From: Perognathus longimembris pacificus
Lineage: Eukaryota > Chordata > Mammalia > Rodentia > Heteromyidae
NCBI RefSeq assembly: GCF_023159225.1
Contig: NC_063168.1
Location: 56,957,398-57,021,397 of the forward strand
Reading direction: 5' to 3'
DNA: 64,000 nt
The position numbers and the translations under genes were made by a program. Shown piece by piece: positions 1 to 10,061 of this stretch (positions within the stretch are counted from its first letter, which is position 1; each line of letters begins with the position of its first letter). The notes beneath the pieces are model-generated. The model saw nothing but the letters and a program-made list of their open reading frames with translations. It ran no database searches and was not told the origin of the DNA.

Positions 1-320
1 GGCAGTGGCTCAAGTAACAGAGTGCCATTAAGAAAGCAGAGCAAGGGGCTGGGGCTATAGCCTAGTGGCAAGAGTGCCTGCCTCAGATACACGAGGCCCT
101 AGGTTCGATTCCCCAGCACCACATATACAGAAAAAAAAAAAAATGGCCAGAAGCGACGCTGTGGCTCAAGTGGCAGAGTGCTAGCCTTGAGTGGGAAGAA
201 GCCAGGGACAGTGCTCAGGCCCTGAGTTCAAGGCCTAGGACTGGCCAAAAAAAATATATAAAAAAAAAAAAAAGAAAGCAGAGCAAGAAGAAGGCCCTGA
301 GTTCATGCCCCAGTACCTTA
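1..320 (+). mobile_element. Older SINE right unit, split by a younger SINE and cut by window edge
   Basis: Right-unit sequence at 1-45 resumes at 272-320 (GGCCCTGAGTTCATGCCCC). Its head lies off the window. Confidence 0.75.
46..271 (+). mobile_element. IDL-Geo SINE
   Basis: Complete dimer. The head is tRNA-Ala-like with a B-box GGTTCGATTCC. A short A-rich linker follows, then a right unit ending CCAGGACTGGC-like before an A tail. It is inserted in an older SINE with a perfect 16-bp duplication, AAGAAAGCAGAGCAAG (30-45 and 272-287). Confidence 0.9.
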
Positions 321-526
321 ATAAATACTAAACACACAAATAATTTTTGCACACTGACTTAATATACTGTAAAATTCCACTTTCATTGCTTAAGAAAGCT
401 TATCATAATGTGCTACATTCAAAATCAACAAAGAATGCACAACATTAATGTTAGTTAGGTGCACATAATTTTTAATATAATTAAAACTTGAAAATCATTT
501 AAGAGAAAGTTGTTAGTCTTAAAGAA

Positions 527-748
527 TCAAGCACTGGTGGCTCATGACTGTAATTCTTGCTACTCAGCAGGCTGAGATCTGAGAATCATGGTTGGAAGCC
601 AGACTGGACAGGAAAGTCCAAGAGACTCTTATCTCCAATTAATCACTAGAAAACTGAAGTGGCACTGTGGCTCTAAGTGGCAGAGTGCTAGCCAAAAAAA
701 AAAAAAAAGCTCAGGGACTGCACCCAGGCCCTAAGTTCAAGCTATATG
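527..748 (+). mobile_element. 7SL/B1-headed composite SINE
   Basis: The head reads GTGGCTCATGACTGTAATTC...GGCTGAGATCTGAG, as in B1/Alu left ends. It then passes through the shared TCTCCAATTAATCAC linker into the right unit, which an A-run interrupts at about 695-709. Confidence 0.85.
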
Positions 749-780
749 ACAAAATAAGAAAAGAAAAAAAAAAAAAAAAA

Positions 781-870
781 AGCTAGAAGTAGAGCTGTGG
801 CTCAAGTGGTAGAGTGCTAGCTTTGAACAAAAACACTTAGGGATCTGAGTTTAAGTACCCTGACTGCAGA
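781..870 (+). mobile_element. Isolated SINE right unit
   Basis: GTGGCTCAAGTGGTAGAGTG...GAGTTTAAG core without a recognisable head, directly after the A tail of the preceding element. Confidence 0.7.
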
Positions 871-929
871 AGAAAAAAAAAAGGAAAGCCAAATCCAAGT
901 AAGTACTTCATATATACATGATTAATTCT

Positions 930-1030
930 ACTGTTGTTATAAAGGTGATTTACAAAGGGATTACATTTACAGGAGTCAGGTAATGAGAACATTTCCTTTC
1001 ATACAGTGTCTTCTGTTCCCTCTCTCCCAG
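930..1030 (-). mobile_element. LINE-1 3' tail, short
   Basis: Inverse of the AATAA/ACCCCTCTGTAnATCACC end seen on the L1 at 10062-11345. It starts inside the purine-rich tract of the L1 3' UTR. Confidence 0.65.
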
Positions 1031-1249
1031 AAGTATCTCTGTAAAAGCAGAATTTGGTGCTGAACAAAGTTTGGTAACCTTCAGTAGCTGGGACATAAAA
1101 GAACAGTAAAATACAATGCACAGAAAGCAATGTTAAAGGTCAGAGAACCAATGAAGTATCCAGTCCTCCAAAAAACATAGAACTATAGGAACAGTTACAA
1201 TCCTTTTTCATTTTAACCAAGAATTCCACTACTTTAATTTTACAATCCT

Positions 1250-1446
1250 TTTTTTTTTTCAGTTGTGGAGCTTGAACTCAGGGCCTGAGCACTGTCCCTG
1301 TCTTCTTTTTGCTCAAGTCTAGCACTCTACACTTGAACCACAGTGCTACTTCTGGCTTTTTCTACACATGTGGTACTGAGGAATCAAACTCAGGGCTTCA
1401 TGTATACAAGGCAAGCACTCTACCACTAGGCCATATTCCCAGCCCT
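1250..1446 (-). mobile_element. IDL-Geo SINE
   Basis: T-run, inverse right unit, then inverse tRNA-Ala-like head ending AGGCCATATTCCCAGCCC. Confidence 0.88.
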
Positions 1447-1804
1447 AATTTTATAATCTTAATTATGTGATATGCTCTTACTTTACTATAGTCTTACATA
1501 TGAAATATCAACTGAGAACATTGTAAAAAAAATTACTGAACATTTTCCAAAGATGATGCTCATCTTTAAAGACCTACTATTCCCATCAGACACTGTGAGG
1601 CCTTCCTCATATATTCAATATGCCATAGTTACATCTGTCAACACTTAGATTGCACATTCTTAGGTCACATAGTTATGAAAAACAGAAATTATATTCTCCC
1701 TTCAGGATGCTAATCTAGCTAATGTAAAATTTGGGGACTATTCTGATATTGCTCAAAGAACTCAATCATCTGTAAATAGTTGTTACTGCACAAGTTGCCA
1801 ATAT
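1447..1804. other. Unique intronic DNA
   Basis: AT-rich, no repeat or exon recognised. Confidence 0.4.
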
Positions 1805-1818
1805 AAAAGTAACTCAAG

Positions 1819-2010
1819 GGCTGGGAATATGGCCTAGTGGTAAAGTGCTGGCCTGGGTTCAATTCCTCAGCACCACATATATAGAAAAGGCAAGAAGTGG
1901 CACTGTGGCTCAAGTGGTAGAGTGCTAGCCTTGAGCAAAAAGAAGAAGCCAGGGACAGTGCTGAGGCCCTGAGATCAAGCCCCAGGACTGGCAAAAAAAA
2001 AAAAAAAAAA
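1819..2010 (+). mobile_element. IDL-Geo SINE with shortened head
   Basis: The head has lost about 25 bases around the anticodon region; the right unit is intact. An L1 tail directly follows its poly(A), and the 14-bp duplication flanks both together (1805-1818 and 2142-2155). Confidence 0.88.
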
Positions 2011-2141
2011 GTGGGGGAGAGGGAGGGGAGAAATGAGGGAGGAGGTAACAAATTGTACAAGAAATGTACCCATTGGCTTACGTATGAAACTGTAACCCCT
2101 CTGTACATCACTATGACAATAAATAGGTTAAAAAAAAAAAA
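2011..2141 (+). mobile_element. LINE-1 3' tail joined to a SINE
   Basis: Purine-rich start, then GTACAAGAAATGTACCC, ACCCCTCTGTACATCACT, ACAATAAA and an A-run. Confidence 0.75.
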
Positions 2142-2155
2142 AAAAGTAACTCAAG

Positions 2156-2383
2156 CCGGAAGCTGGTGGCTCACACCTGTAATCCTAGCTACTGAGGAAG
2201 CTGAGATCTGAGGATCCGAGTTCAAAGCCAGCAGGGGCAGAAAAGTCCGTGAAACTCTTGTCTCCAATTAAGCTCCAGAAAACCAGAAGTAGCGCTGTGG
2301 CTCAAAGTAGTAGAGCTCTATCCTAGAGCAAAAGAGCTCAGGGACAGCCCCCAAACCCTCAGTTCAAGCCCCATGACCAACAA
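2156..2383 (+). mobile_element. 7SL/B1-headed composite SINE
   Basis: Complete. Flanked by AAAGTAACTCAAG on the left and a one-mismatch copy AAAGTAACTTAA on the right. Confidence 0.87.
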
Positions 2384-2675
2384 AAGTAACTTAACTACAA
2401 AACAATCTAGAGGGTATATGAGCTCATGTGAGTTTCTATTTGGTTATCACATTTGAAATTAGTTTTGAGCTTAACACAGAAAACACAGAACTCCCAGACA
2501 ACTGCCACACAGACCCTTCACAGCCTATATCTGAAGCCTAAAGTCAAAGTCCATCCAAACATATTAAAAATCCATCTAGTTGATTTATGTAATAGAAGAA
2601 CAAACAGGCACAAAGCTCCGTTGGAAATTTGAACTGCTGCTATCTTGCATCATTCAGAATTTTCCTAAAATACTA

Positions 2676-2920
2676 CTTTTGTTGTGGTCAGTTATGGGGC
2701 TTGAATTTGGGGCGTGGGAGCTGTCCCTGAGTTCTTTTTGCTCAAGGCTGGCTAGGGCTCTACCAGTTTGAACCATAGCACCACGTTCGGTTTTCTGGTG
2801 GTTCATTGGAGATAAGAGTCTCATGGACTTTCCCGCCCAGGCTGGTTTTGAACCTAGACCCTCAGATCTCAGCCTCCTGAGTAGCTAGGATTAGAGGCAT
2901 GAGCCACCAGCGCCCAGCTC
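2676..2920 (-). mobile_element. 7SL/B1-headed composite SINE
   Basis: Inverse right unit (GGGCTTGAATTTGGGGC) followed by inverse 7SL-like head (CTCAGCCTCCTGAGTAGCTA...GAGCCACCAG). Confidence 0.87.
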
Positions 2921-3139
2921 AAAATACTATTTTATACAGACCCTCCCAATGCATCTAACAGCACATACTTAACACCTCACTCACAAACCAGCTGTAATTT
3001 TCCTTATGACACATCAAAATCTGGCATACTATGCACTTTAAGGTGCATGCATTTATGTGTAGATATGTTTGTGTGTATGACAAGAATTCTTCCTACTACA
3101 TGATCAGCTTTACGAAGTATTTTGTTGGAAATGTTCAAA

Positions 3140-3235
3140 AAGAAATGTATGTGTTATCTGACTTATGAAACTATAACTCCTCTGTACATCGCCTTTATAA
3201 TAACAATATTTGTTTTAAAAAGAAGTATTTAACTG
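3140..3235 (+). mobile_element. LINE-1 3' tail
   Basis: GAAACTATAACTCCTCTGTA then TATAATAACAATA and an A-rich end. Interrupted at its tail by the next SINE. Confidence 0.65.
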
Positions 3236-3425
3236 GGGCTGGGAATATAGCCTAGTGGCAAGAGCGCTTGCCTCGTATACAAGAAGCCCAGCACCACATA
3301 CACAGAAAATGGCCAGAAGTGGCGCTGTGGCTCAAGTGGCAGAGTGCTAGCCTTGAGCAAAAAGAAACCAGGGACAGTGCTCAGGCCCAGAGTCCAAGGC
3401 CCAAGACTGGCAAAAAAAAAAAAAA
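3236..3425 (+). mobile_element. IDL-Geo SINE
   Basis: Complete except for a short head deletion. Perfect 15-bp duplication AGAAGTATTTAACTG at 3221-3235 and 3426-3440. Confidence 0.9.
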
Positions 3426-3439
3426 AGAAGTATTTAACT

Positions 3440-3516
3440 GTTAGAGCTATGGCTTGAGTATTAGAGTGCTTGCCTACCAAGTATGAAGCCGAATTCAAAT
3501 CCCAGCACTGCCAAAA
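3440..3516 (+). mobile_element. ID-like monomer, diverged
   Basis: GAGCTATGGCTTGAGTATTAG...AATTCAAATCCCAGCAC retains tRNA-like A- and B-box positions but lacks the right unit. Confidence 0.55.
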
Positions 3517-3620
3517 AAGTAAAAAGAAAATGTTTACTGGATCACCAATGATTTTAAATAAATCGACCATTTTATATTTTGAAGAACTTTATTAATATGT
3601 TAAGTAACAATTTGATAAAA

Positions 3621-4079
3621 TGCAATACCTGGGACTTGAACTCCATCCCTGAATGCTGTCTCTTAGGTTTTTTCCACTGAAGGTTAGTACTGTACCATAG
3701 CTCCACTTCTTTTTTGCTAACTGATTACAGGTAGGAGTATCATCTTTCCTATCCAGGCTGGCTACGAATCTTGATCCTTAGCCTTCAGCTTCCTGAGTAG
3801 CTAGAATTAAAGGCATGAGTCACCAGAGCCCAGCTAACTGAAATTTTGTTGTTGTTGTTTGTCTGGGGTTTTTTGTTTTGTTTTGTTTTGTTTTGCTGGT
3901 CCTGGGGGCTTGAACTCTGGACCTGGGTGCTGTCCCTGGGCTCCTTTTGCTCAAACCCAGCACTCTACCACTTGAGCCTTTTTCTGTGATTAGCTGAAGA
4001 GTCTCACAGACTTTCCTGCCCAGGCTGGCTTTGAACCATAAGCCTGAGTAGCTACAGGTATGAGTCACTGGTGCCCAGC
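3621..4079 (-). mobile_element. Two 7SL/B1-headed composite SINEs in tandem
   Basis: Copies at 3621-3834 and 3890-4079, separated by a TTG/TTTTG-rich tail. Both are diverged, and the second lacks part of the linker. Confidence 0.8.
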
Positions 4080-4324
4080 AAGCTCACCATTTTTAATACG
4101 ACATGAAACAAAAAAATTTAAATGGCACTGTATCAATAGCCCAACTGTTTCTACCTTCTTTTATTCCCTTTCTTTTCTCCTTCCTCCTGTCCCTGGTATA
4201 AGGACACTTGCTCCCACTATAGTGTCATTTTGAATATATTAAGGGGCTTCAGCTGGTTCAAAATAAATTATATCCATTCAAAATAAACTATGGCAAAAAA
4301 AAAGAAAAAATAGAAAGCAATTAA
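4080..4324. other. Unique intronic DNA
   Basis: Pyrimidine-rich then A-rich sequence; no family recognised. Confidence 0.35.
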
Positions 4325-4465
4325 AACCAGGAATGGAGTAATCTCAGTAGTAAGTTCAAGAAAGGCTGAGGTAGGAGCATTGTGAGTTTAAGGCCAACCC
4401 AGGCTACACACAGTGAGTTCTAGGTCATCCAGAGGTATGTATTGAGACCTTATCTCAAAAAAAAA
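4325..4465 (+). mobile_element. B1-type monomeric SINE, old
   Basis: GGCTGAGGTAGGAGCATTGTGAGTT...CCAACCCAGGCTACA...GAGACCTTATCTCAAAAAA matches the B1 layout. There is no right unit. Confidence 0.7.
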
Positions 4466-4545
4466 GCCAAAAAGACTGAGATGTAGAGGATCATGGTTTG
4501 AAGAAAAGTCCAGGAGACTCCATCTGCAAAAGAAACAGGAAGAGG

Positions 4546-4722
4546 CCTGGGAATGTGGCCTAGTGGTAAAGTGCTTGCCTAGCATGCATAAGCCCTAGGT
4601 TCCATTCCACCGCACCACATAAACAGAAAAAGCCAGAAGTGGTGCTATGGCTCAAGTGGTAGAGTGCTAGCCTTGAGCAAAAAGAAACCAGGCCCTGAGT
4701 TCAAGCCCCAGGACTGGGAAAA
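4546..4722 (+). mobile_element. IDL-Geo SINE
   Basis: Head plus right unit; the right unit lacks the AGAAGCCAGGGACAGTG segment. It lies within remnants of another composite SINE (4476-4545). Confidence 0.85.
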
Positions 4723-4737
4723 TAAATAAGTAAATAA

Positions 4738-5385
4738 ACTGGGCTCTGGTGGCTTATGTCAACAATCCTAACTATGTCAATAATCCAGCCCAGGAGGCTG
4801 AGATCTGAGGATCACAGTTCAAAGACAGCCTGGGCAAATTAACTACATAAAGACTGGAAGTACATAGAGTACAACTGTGGCTCAAGTGGTAAAGTGCTAT
4901 AGCCTTGAGCAAAAAACACCCAAGGAGCTAGCTGGACACCAGTGGCTCAGGCCTGTAATCCTAGCTATTCAGGAGACAGAGCTGAGGATCATGGTTTAAA
5001 GCCAGCTCAGGTAGGAAAGCCTGTCAGACTCTTATCTCCAATTAATCACAGAAAAAGATGGAAGTGGCACTGTTGCTCAAGGGGTACAAGGCTAGCCTTG
5101 AGCAAAAAGGAGCTCAGGGACAGAGTCCAAGACCAGAGTTCAAGCCCCAGAACAGGCACAAAAATAAATAAGAAAATGAAATAAAATAAACCTGGGTGCT
5201 GATGGCTTACACGTGTAATCCTAGCTACTCAAGGCAGAAAACTCATGAAGACTCTTATATCCAATGAACCACCAAAAAATCTGGACGTAAAGCTACAGCT
5301 TAAGTGGCAGAAACACTAGCCTTGAAGCTAGCACAGAAGCTCAGAAATAACTTCCAGGTGCTTTGTTCAACCAGGACCAGTAAAG
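4738..5385 (+). mobile_element. Cluster of three 7SL/B1-headed composite SINEs
   Basis: Copies at 4738-4920, 4930-5162 and 5190-5385, all plus strand and arranged head to tail. The first has an internal repetition in the head; the third has lost part of its head. They appear to have inserted successively into each other's A-rich tails. Confidence 0.82.
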
Positions 5386-5544
5386 GAGGGAGAGACAGAG
5401 ACAGAATCACCAGAACCAGGATGATACATGGTAAATTTTTTTTTAATTGCTAGCTATTTAACAGATAATGGAATGATATCCAGAGTATACAAGAACTCAA
5501 GAAATTAAACAGCAAGAAAACAATCCTATCAACAAATGGGAAGA

Positions 5545-5735
5545 GGCTGGGGATATGGCCTAGTGGCAAGAGTGTTTGCCTCGCATACATGAAACCCTGG
5601 GTTCAACTCCCCAGCACCACATATACAGAAAACGGCCAGAAGTGGCGCTGTGGCTCAAGAGCGCTAGTCTTGAGCAAAAAGAAGCCAGGGACAGTGCTCA
5701 GGCCCAGAGTCCAAGCCCCAAGACTGGCAAAAAAA
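5545..5735 (+). mobile_element. IDL-Geo SINE inside L1
   Basis: Head and right unit present; part of the right-unit A-box region is deleted. Flanked by AACAAATGGGAA and AACAATGGGAA duplications. Confidence 0.9.
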
Positions 5736-5790
5736 AAAAAACAATGGGAAAGCAAACTGAATAGACAGTTCTCCCAAGAAACACAATCAG

Positions 5791-6005
5791 GGCTGGGGAT
5801 ATAGCCTAGTGGCAAGAGTGCCTGCCTCGGATACACGAGGCCCTAGGTTCGATTCCCCAGCACCACATATACAGAAAACGGCCAGAAGCGGCGCTGTGGC
5901 TCAAGTGGCGGAGTGCTAGCCTTGAGCGGGAAGAAGCCAGGGACAGTGCTCAGGCCCTGAGTCTAAGGCCCAGGACTGGCAAAAAAAAAAAAAAAAAAAA
6001 AAAAA
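5791..6005 (+). mobile_element. IDL-Geo SINE inside L1, young
   Basis: Belongs to the GCGGCGCTG/TTGAGCGGG sequence variant also at 46, 17381 and 61333. Long pure A tail. Duplication AAGAAACACAATCAG on both sides. Confidence 0.92.
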
Positions 6006-6085
6006 GAAACACAATCAGCTAACAGATAATGAATGTATTCAACATCCTTAACCTTAAAGGAAATGCAAATCGAAACCACACTATT

Positions 6086-6288
6086 GGGGCTGGGGATATG
6101 GCCTAGTGGCAAGAGTGCAAGCCTTGTATACATGAGGCCCTGGGTTCGATTCCCCAGCACCACATATACAGAAAACGGCCAGAAGTGGCGCAGTGGCTCA
6201 AGTGGCAGAGTGCTAGCCTTGAGCAAAAAGAAGCCAGGGACAGTGCTCAGGCCCTGAGTCCAAGCCCCAGGACTGGCAAAAAAAAAAA
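6086..6288 (+). mobile_element. IDL-Geo SINE inside L1
   Basis: Complete, with duplication GAAACCACACTATT on both sides. Confidence 0.92.
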
Positions 6289-6760
6289 AAGAAACCACAC
6301 TATTAACTCCATCCCATTCCAGTGAAAGTCATAGCCTTCAAGTAAACAAAAAACACCAAATGCTGGATAAAACGTGGGGAAGGAGGATCCCTGATGCACT
6401 GTTGGTGGGAATGTAAAGTAGTACAGCCTCTGTAGAAAAGCACTATATGGAGATTTTTCAAAAGCCTAAAAATCTTCCCTAGGTCCAGAAAAGACACCTG
6501 TGCATCCTATCCATGCTTATTCTAACACTGTTCTAACAGTGTAAGTAACTGAGGTACCAGCAATAGCTGTGGTGTATATATACTATGAAATATTACACAG
6601 TATTTTTAAAAATGAAATCATGTCACTTGCAGGAAAACGGATGCAATGATATCACACTGAACAAGACAAGCTCAAAAAACTTATATGTCACTTATATGTG
6701 GAAGCTAGACCTAAGACATTCATATTCATGGATATGTACATAACTACAAACATCCATATA

Positions 6761-6765
<5 letters not shown>

Positions 6766-6797
<32 letters not shown>
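6766..6797. repeat. (TG)n/(TA)n microsatellite
   Basis: TGTGTGTA followed by an uninterrupted TA run near the end of the L1 segment. Confidence 0.9.
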
Positions 6798-6799
<2 letters not shown>

Positions 6800-7416
6800 G
6801 CTTAAATTGCTAAACATAGACCATGAGGCTCAAGCTAAGAGTCTACTCAGGAGAGGGGAGAATGGAGAAAGAGGCTGAGTAACATATCACAAATATATAT
6901 GAGAGCAGCACAGAGAAACTAAACAAAAGCTGGTGATGAATAAAGGGATGGGAGAAAAAGAGACTATGAGAGAGTGGGTAGTCTAGAGAACAGTATAAAG
7001 AAGATTGAATAGTGTCAACGTAGACTTCACAACTATAAAAATAGAACAAGGAAATCTGTTGGGGACACTATTCCTTAGAAAGAATGGTGTCTGTGTGATA
7101 GAGGAGGTAAGACTGAAATACAGTGTTAACTGTGTAGAGACATAATAAAATCCCCAATTTTCTTTTTTAATGGGACAGCTTTTGTTAACAGACTTCAGAT
7201 TGCTTTCTTTCAGAAAAAAATGTTTAAAGCTAAAGTAAATATTATTAAATTCAAATAAAAAACTACCATTTAACTCAGACATACCAATTATCTTGCTGAT
7301 CTAAGATTCTATGTTTCAAAATTTGAACCCCTAAACCTAATTACTCATTAAAACTACCTGGCAACCTTCTAAGGAAAAAATAAAATGTATTCCTAGGCTC
7401 TACTCGAAACATTTAA
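6800..7416. other. Unassigned, possibly L1 3' UTR
   Basis: The first about 200 bases (GGAGAGGGGAGAATGGAGAAAG) resemble the purine-rich L1 3' UTR. The rest is unique AT-rich DNA. Confidence 0.35.
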
Positions 7417-7647
7417 GCCTGGCCTGGGCACTGTGCTGTCGTGTGCTATCCCTAAGCCTTTTTGCTTAAGGATACCATACTCTACCACTTGAGCCATAGC
7501 TCCTTTCCAGCCTTTTGGTAGTTAATTGGAGATAAGAGTCTCATGGACTTTCCTACTGTGGCTAGTGGGCTTTCAAACTGGCTTCAAATAAGGATCCTCA
7601 GATCTCAGCCTCCTGAGTAGTTAGGGTTACAGGTTTAAGCTACTAAG
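7417..7647 (-). mobile_element. 7SL/B1-headed composite SINE
   Basis: Inverse right unit, linker and 7SL-like head. Lies back-to-back with the next, plus-strand copy, making an inverted pair. Confidence 0.85.
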
Positions 7648-7648
7648 C

Positions 7649-7872
7649 CAGACACTTGTGGCTCCCACCTGTAATCCTAACTACTCAGGAGACTGAGATG
7701 GGAGGATGGCATTCAAAGCCATCCCAGATAGGAAAGTCTATTAGACTCTTATCTCCAATTAGCCACCAAAAAAAACGAAGTAGTAGTGCTATGGCTCAAA
7801 TTGCTAGAGTGCTAGCCTTGAGCTGGAGAGCTCAAGGACAGCAGGTCCAGAGTTCAAGCCCCATGACTGACA
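7649..7872 (+). mobile_element. 7SL/B1-headed composite SINE
   Basis: Complete plus-strand copy ending GAGTTCAAGCCCCATGAC. Confidence 0.87.
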
Positions 7873-8009
7873 AAAATTAAAATTAAAAATGCTGCTGACA
7901 CCACCAACCCCCCCCCCCAGCTTCCATTCTGGTTGATGGCACTGTTCCTGAGCATCACACCTTCCTTCCTTACTTCCTCACTTCCCTTTCCTTATTTCCT
8001 TTCATCCTT

Positions 8010-8011
<2 letters not shown>

Positions 8012-8048
<37 letters not shown>
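8012..8048. repeat. (TG)n microsatellite
   Basis: Pure TG/GT run followed by a short CG-alternating stretch. Confidence 0.95.
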
Positions 8049-8050
<2 letters not shown>

Positions 8051-8063
8051 ACGCGCGCGCACG

Positions 8064-8285
8064 CCAGTACTAGGGCTTACCAGGGTCTAGCCCCTGCCCT
8101 TTAGCTTTTCTGCTCAAGGCTGGCTCTCTACCACTTGAGCCACAGCTCCAATTCCAACTTTTTGGTGGATAATTAAAGGTAATACTCTCATGAACTTGAT
8201 TGTCTAGCCTGACTTCAACCCATAATCCTCAGATCTCAGACTCTTAAGTAGCTACAATTATAGATGTGAAACACCAGTACCTTGC
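8064..8285 (-). mobile_element. 7SL/B1-headed composite SINE
   Basis: Inverse copy; diverged 7SL-like head ends at GAAACACCAGTACC. Confidence 0.8.
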
Positions 8286-8455
8286 TAAAACTATTTTTAA
8301 ATGCAATCAATTATTTTTCTAAAACTAATTGCATATCTGTACATTATTCATGGCATTTTCTGATACCAATTCAGTTTTCCTTTCACTGTTATTAACTTCA
8401 AAACTAAAAGTTAACTCAAACATCAATCCAGTCTTCAATAGCATTAAAAAGACGG

Positions 8456-9045
8456 CATGGTGCTGGGCACCAGTGGCTTATTCTGTTATCCTAGCTATTC
8501 AGAAGGCTGAGACCTGAGGATCACAGTTCGAAGACATACAAAGCAGGAAACTCTATGGAACTCTCATCTCCAAATAATGACAGAAAAAGATGGAAGTGGT
8601 ACTGTGGCTCAAATAGTAGAGTGCTATCATTGAACAAAAAGGAGCCCGGGGACAATGACCAGGTTCTGAGTTCAAGCCCCAGGAACAGAAAAAAAAAAAA
8701 AAAAGCATGACAACTGGACATATGGCTCACATCTGTAATCTAGTTACTACGAGGGCTGAGATCTGAAGATCAAAGTCTGAAGCCATCCCTGGCAGGAAAA
8801 TCGGTGAGACTCTTATCTCCAGTAAACTACTCAGAAAAAGCCAGAGTTGATGGCTAGAGCAGAGCCCTAGCCTTGAGCAAAAGAGGTTCAGGGAGCACCT
8901 AGGCCCTGAGTTCAAGTGCAGGATGGGCCAAAAAGAAAATAAAACTGGAAGTAACACTGTGGCTCAAAACAGTAGAACACTAGCCCTAAGCATAAAGAGC
9001 TCAGGGACAGCGCCCAAGCCCTGAGTTCAAGCCCCATCACTCCCA
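8456..9045 (+). mobile_element. Cluster: two 7SL/B1-headed composites plus an extra right unit
   Basis: Copies at 8456-8690 and 8707-8935, then a right unit alone at 8945-9045, all plus strand, each beginning in the previous A tail. Confidence 0.83.
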
Positions 9046-9135
9046 CCCCCCAAAAAGGAGAGAAAAAAAGAAAAGATGATGTACAGAAGGTCTACAGTCA
9101 CCAAAGTCAAGTAAAGAGTACATTTCTCTCTTCTT

Positions 9136-9375
9136 TTTTTGGCCAATAGTGGGGCTGGAACTCTGAGACCCGGGTGATGTTCCCTAAGCTCTTTATGCTC
9201 CACCCTTTTTGCTCTACCCTTTGAGCCACAGGTCCAGTTCCAGTTTTCTAGTGGCTAATTGGAGATAAGAATCTCTCACAGACTTTCTTACTCAGACTGG
9301 CTTTGAATCATGATCTTCATATCTGAGCCTCCTGAGTAGGCAGGATCACAAGTGTGAGACACCAGGGTCCAGCTG
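9136..9375 (-). mobile_element. 7SL/B1-headed composite SINE
   Basis: Inverse copy with intact right unit, GGAGATAAGA linker and 7SL-like head. Confidence 0.85.
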
Positions 9376-9855
9376 TATGTCCTTATAACAACAACTGGAA
9401 CAACTATTCTGTCTCACTTCTCAGCTCTCCTCAACAAAATCTAATGGCATTTTCTTGTACTATTTACCTGGATTAATAAATGTCACTCAACAGCAAAGGA
9501 ACCTAAAGACAATTTTTACCTTTTAAATTTCCCTCATCCCAAACACTCACCAAATTATATTATTTCTGCTTCTCCAACTAACTCACAAATCTTTCTAAAC
9601 AAAACTAAACAGATCATAATGTACAATGGTTCTCTATTACGGCATCAAGTCCAAACTACTCAAAGAATGAACATATATCCTTCCCTGTATCTCAGCTTCA
9701 ACTTTATCCCCACATATCTTCTAAATGTCAACCTCTCCAACGTTTCCCTGTTGCCTGTATTCAGAGTGTTTTTTGTCTTTGAACAAGCAAGTTCCTTGAC
9801 CAACAATAATTCTCCCTAAAACATTCCATTAACACTATTTCCATCATTCAGAACT
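9376..9855. other. Unique intronic DNA
   Basis: AT-rich, no repeat or exon recognised. A 66-codon open frame in it shows no known motif. Confidence 0.4.
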
Positions 9856-9859
9856 AATG

Positions 9860-10060
9860 GAAGCTGGGGGCTAGTAATCCTAGCTACCCAGGAGGTTAAG
9901 ATCTAAGGATTGAATGTTTGAACGTAGGCTGGGTAAGAAAGTCTACATCATGGTTAGGCCATGAGACTTTTATCTCTAGTTAACTATCAAAAAGCTAGAA
10001 ATGGAACTGTGTCTCAAGTAGTAGAATGCTAACCTTGAGCAAAAAAGCTCTGGGACATAA
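9860..10060 (+). mobile_element. 7SL/B1-headed composite SINE, truncated right unit
   Basis: Head and linker clear; the right unit stops after AGCTCTGGGACA where the L1 begins. Confidence 0.75.
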
Positions 10061-10061
10061 A

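Larger units (their letters stand above)
5440..6765 (+). mobile_element. LINE-1 3' region, interrupted by three SINEs
   Basis: Reads ATCAACAAATGGG, GGAAATGCAAATC, TGCACTGTTGGTGGGAATGT and TATGTGGAAGCTAGACC, the late ORF2/3' UTR text of mammalian L1s. It is frame-broken and 5'-truncated. IDL-Geo copies sit at 5545-5735, 5791-6005 and 6086-6288. Confidence 0.8.

Noticed and set aside
5545..6288. CRISPR-like array from regularly spaced similar units
   Set aside because: The units are about 200-bp SINEs with individual target duplications in a mammalian genome.
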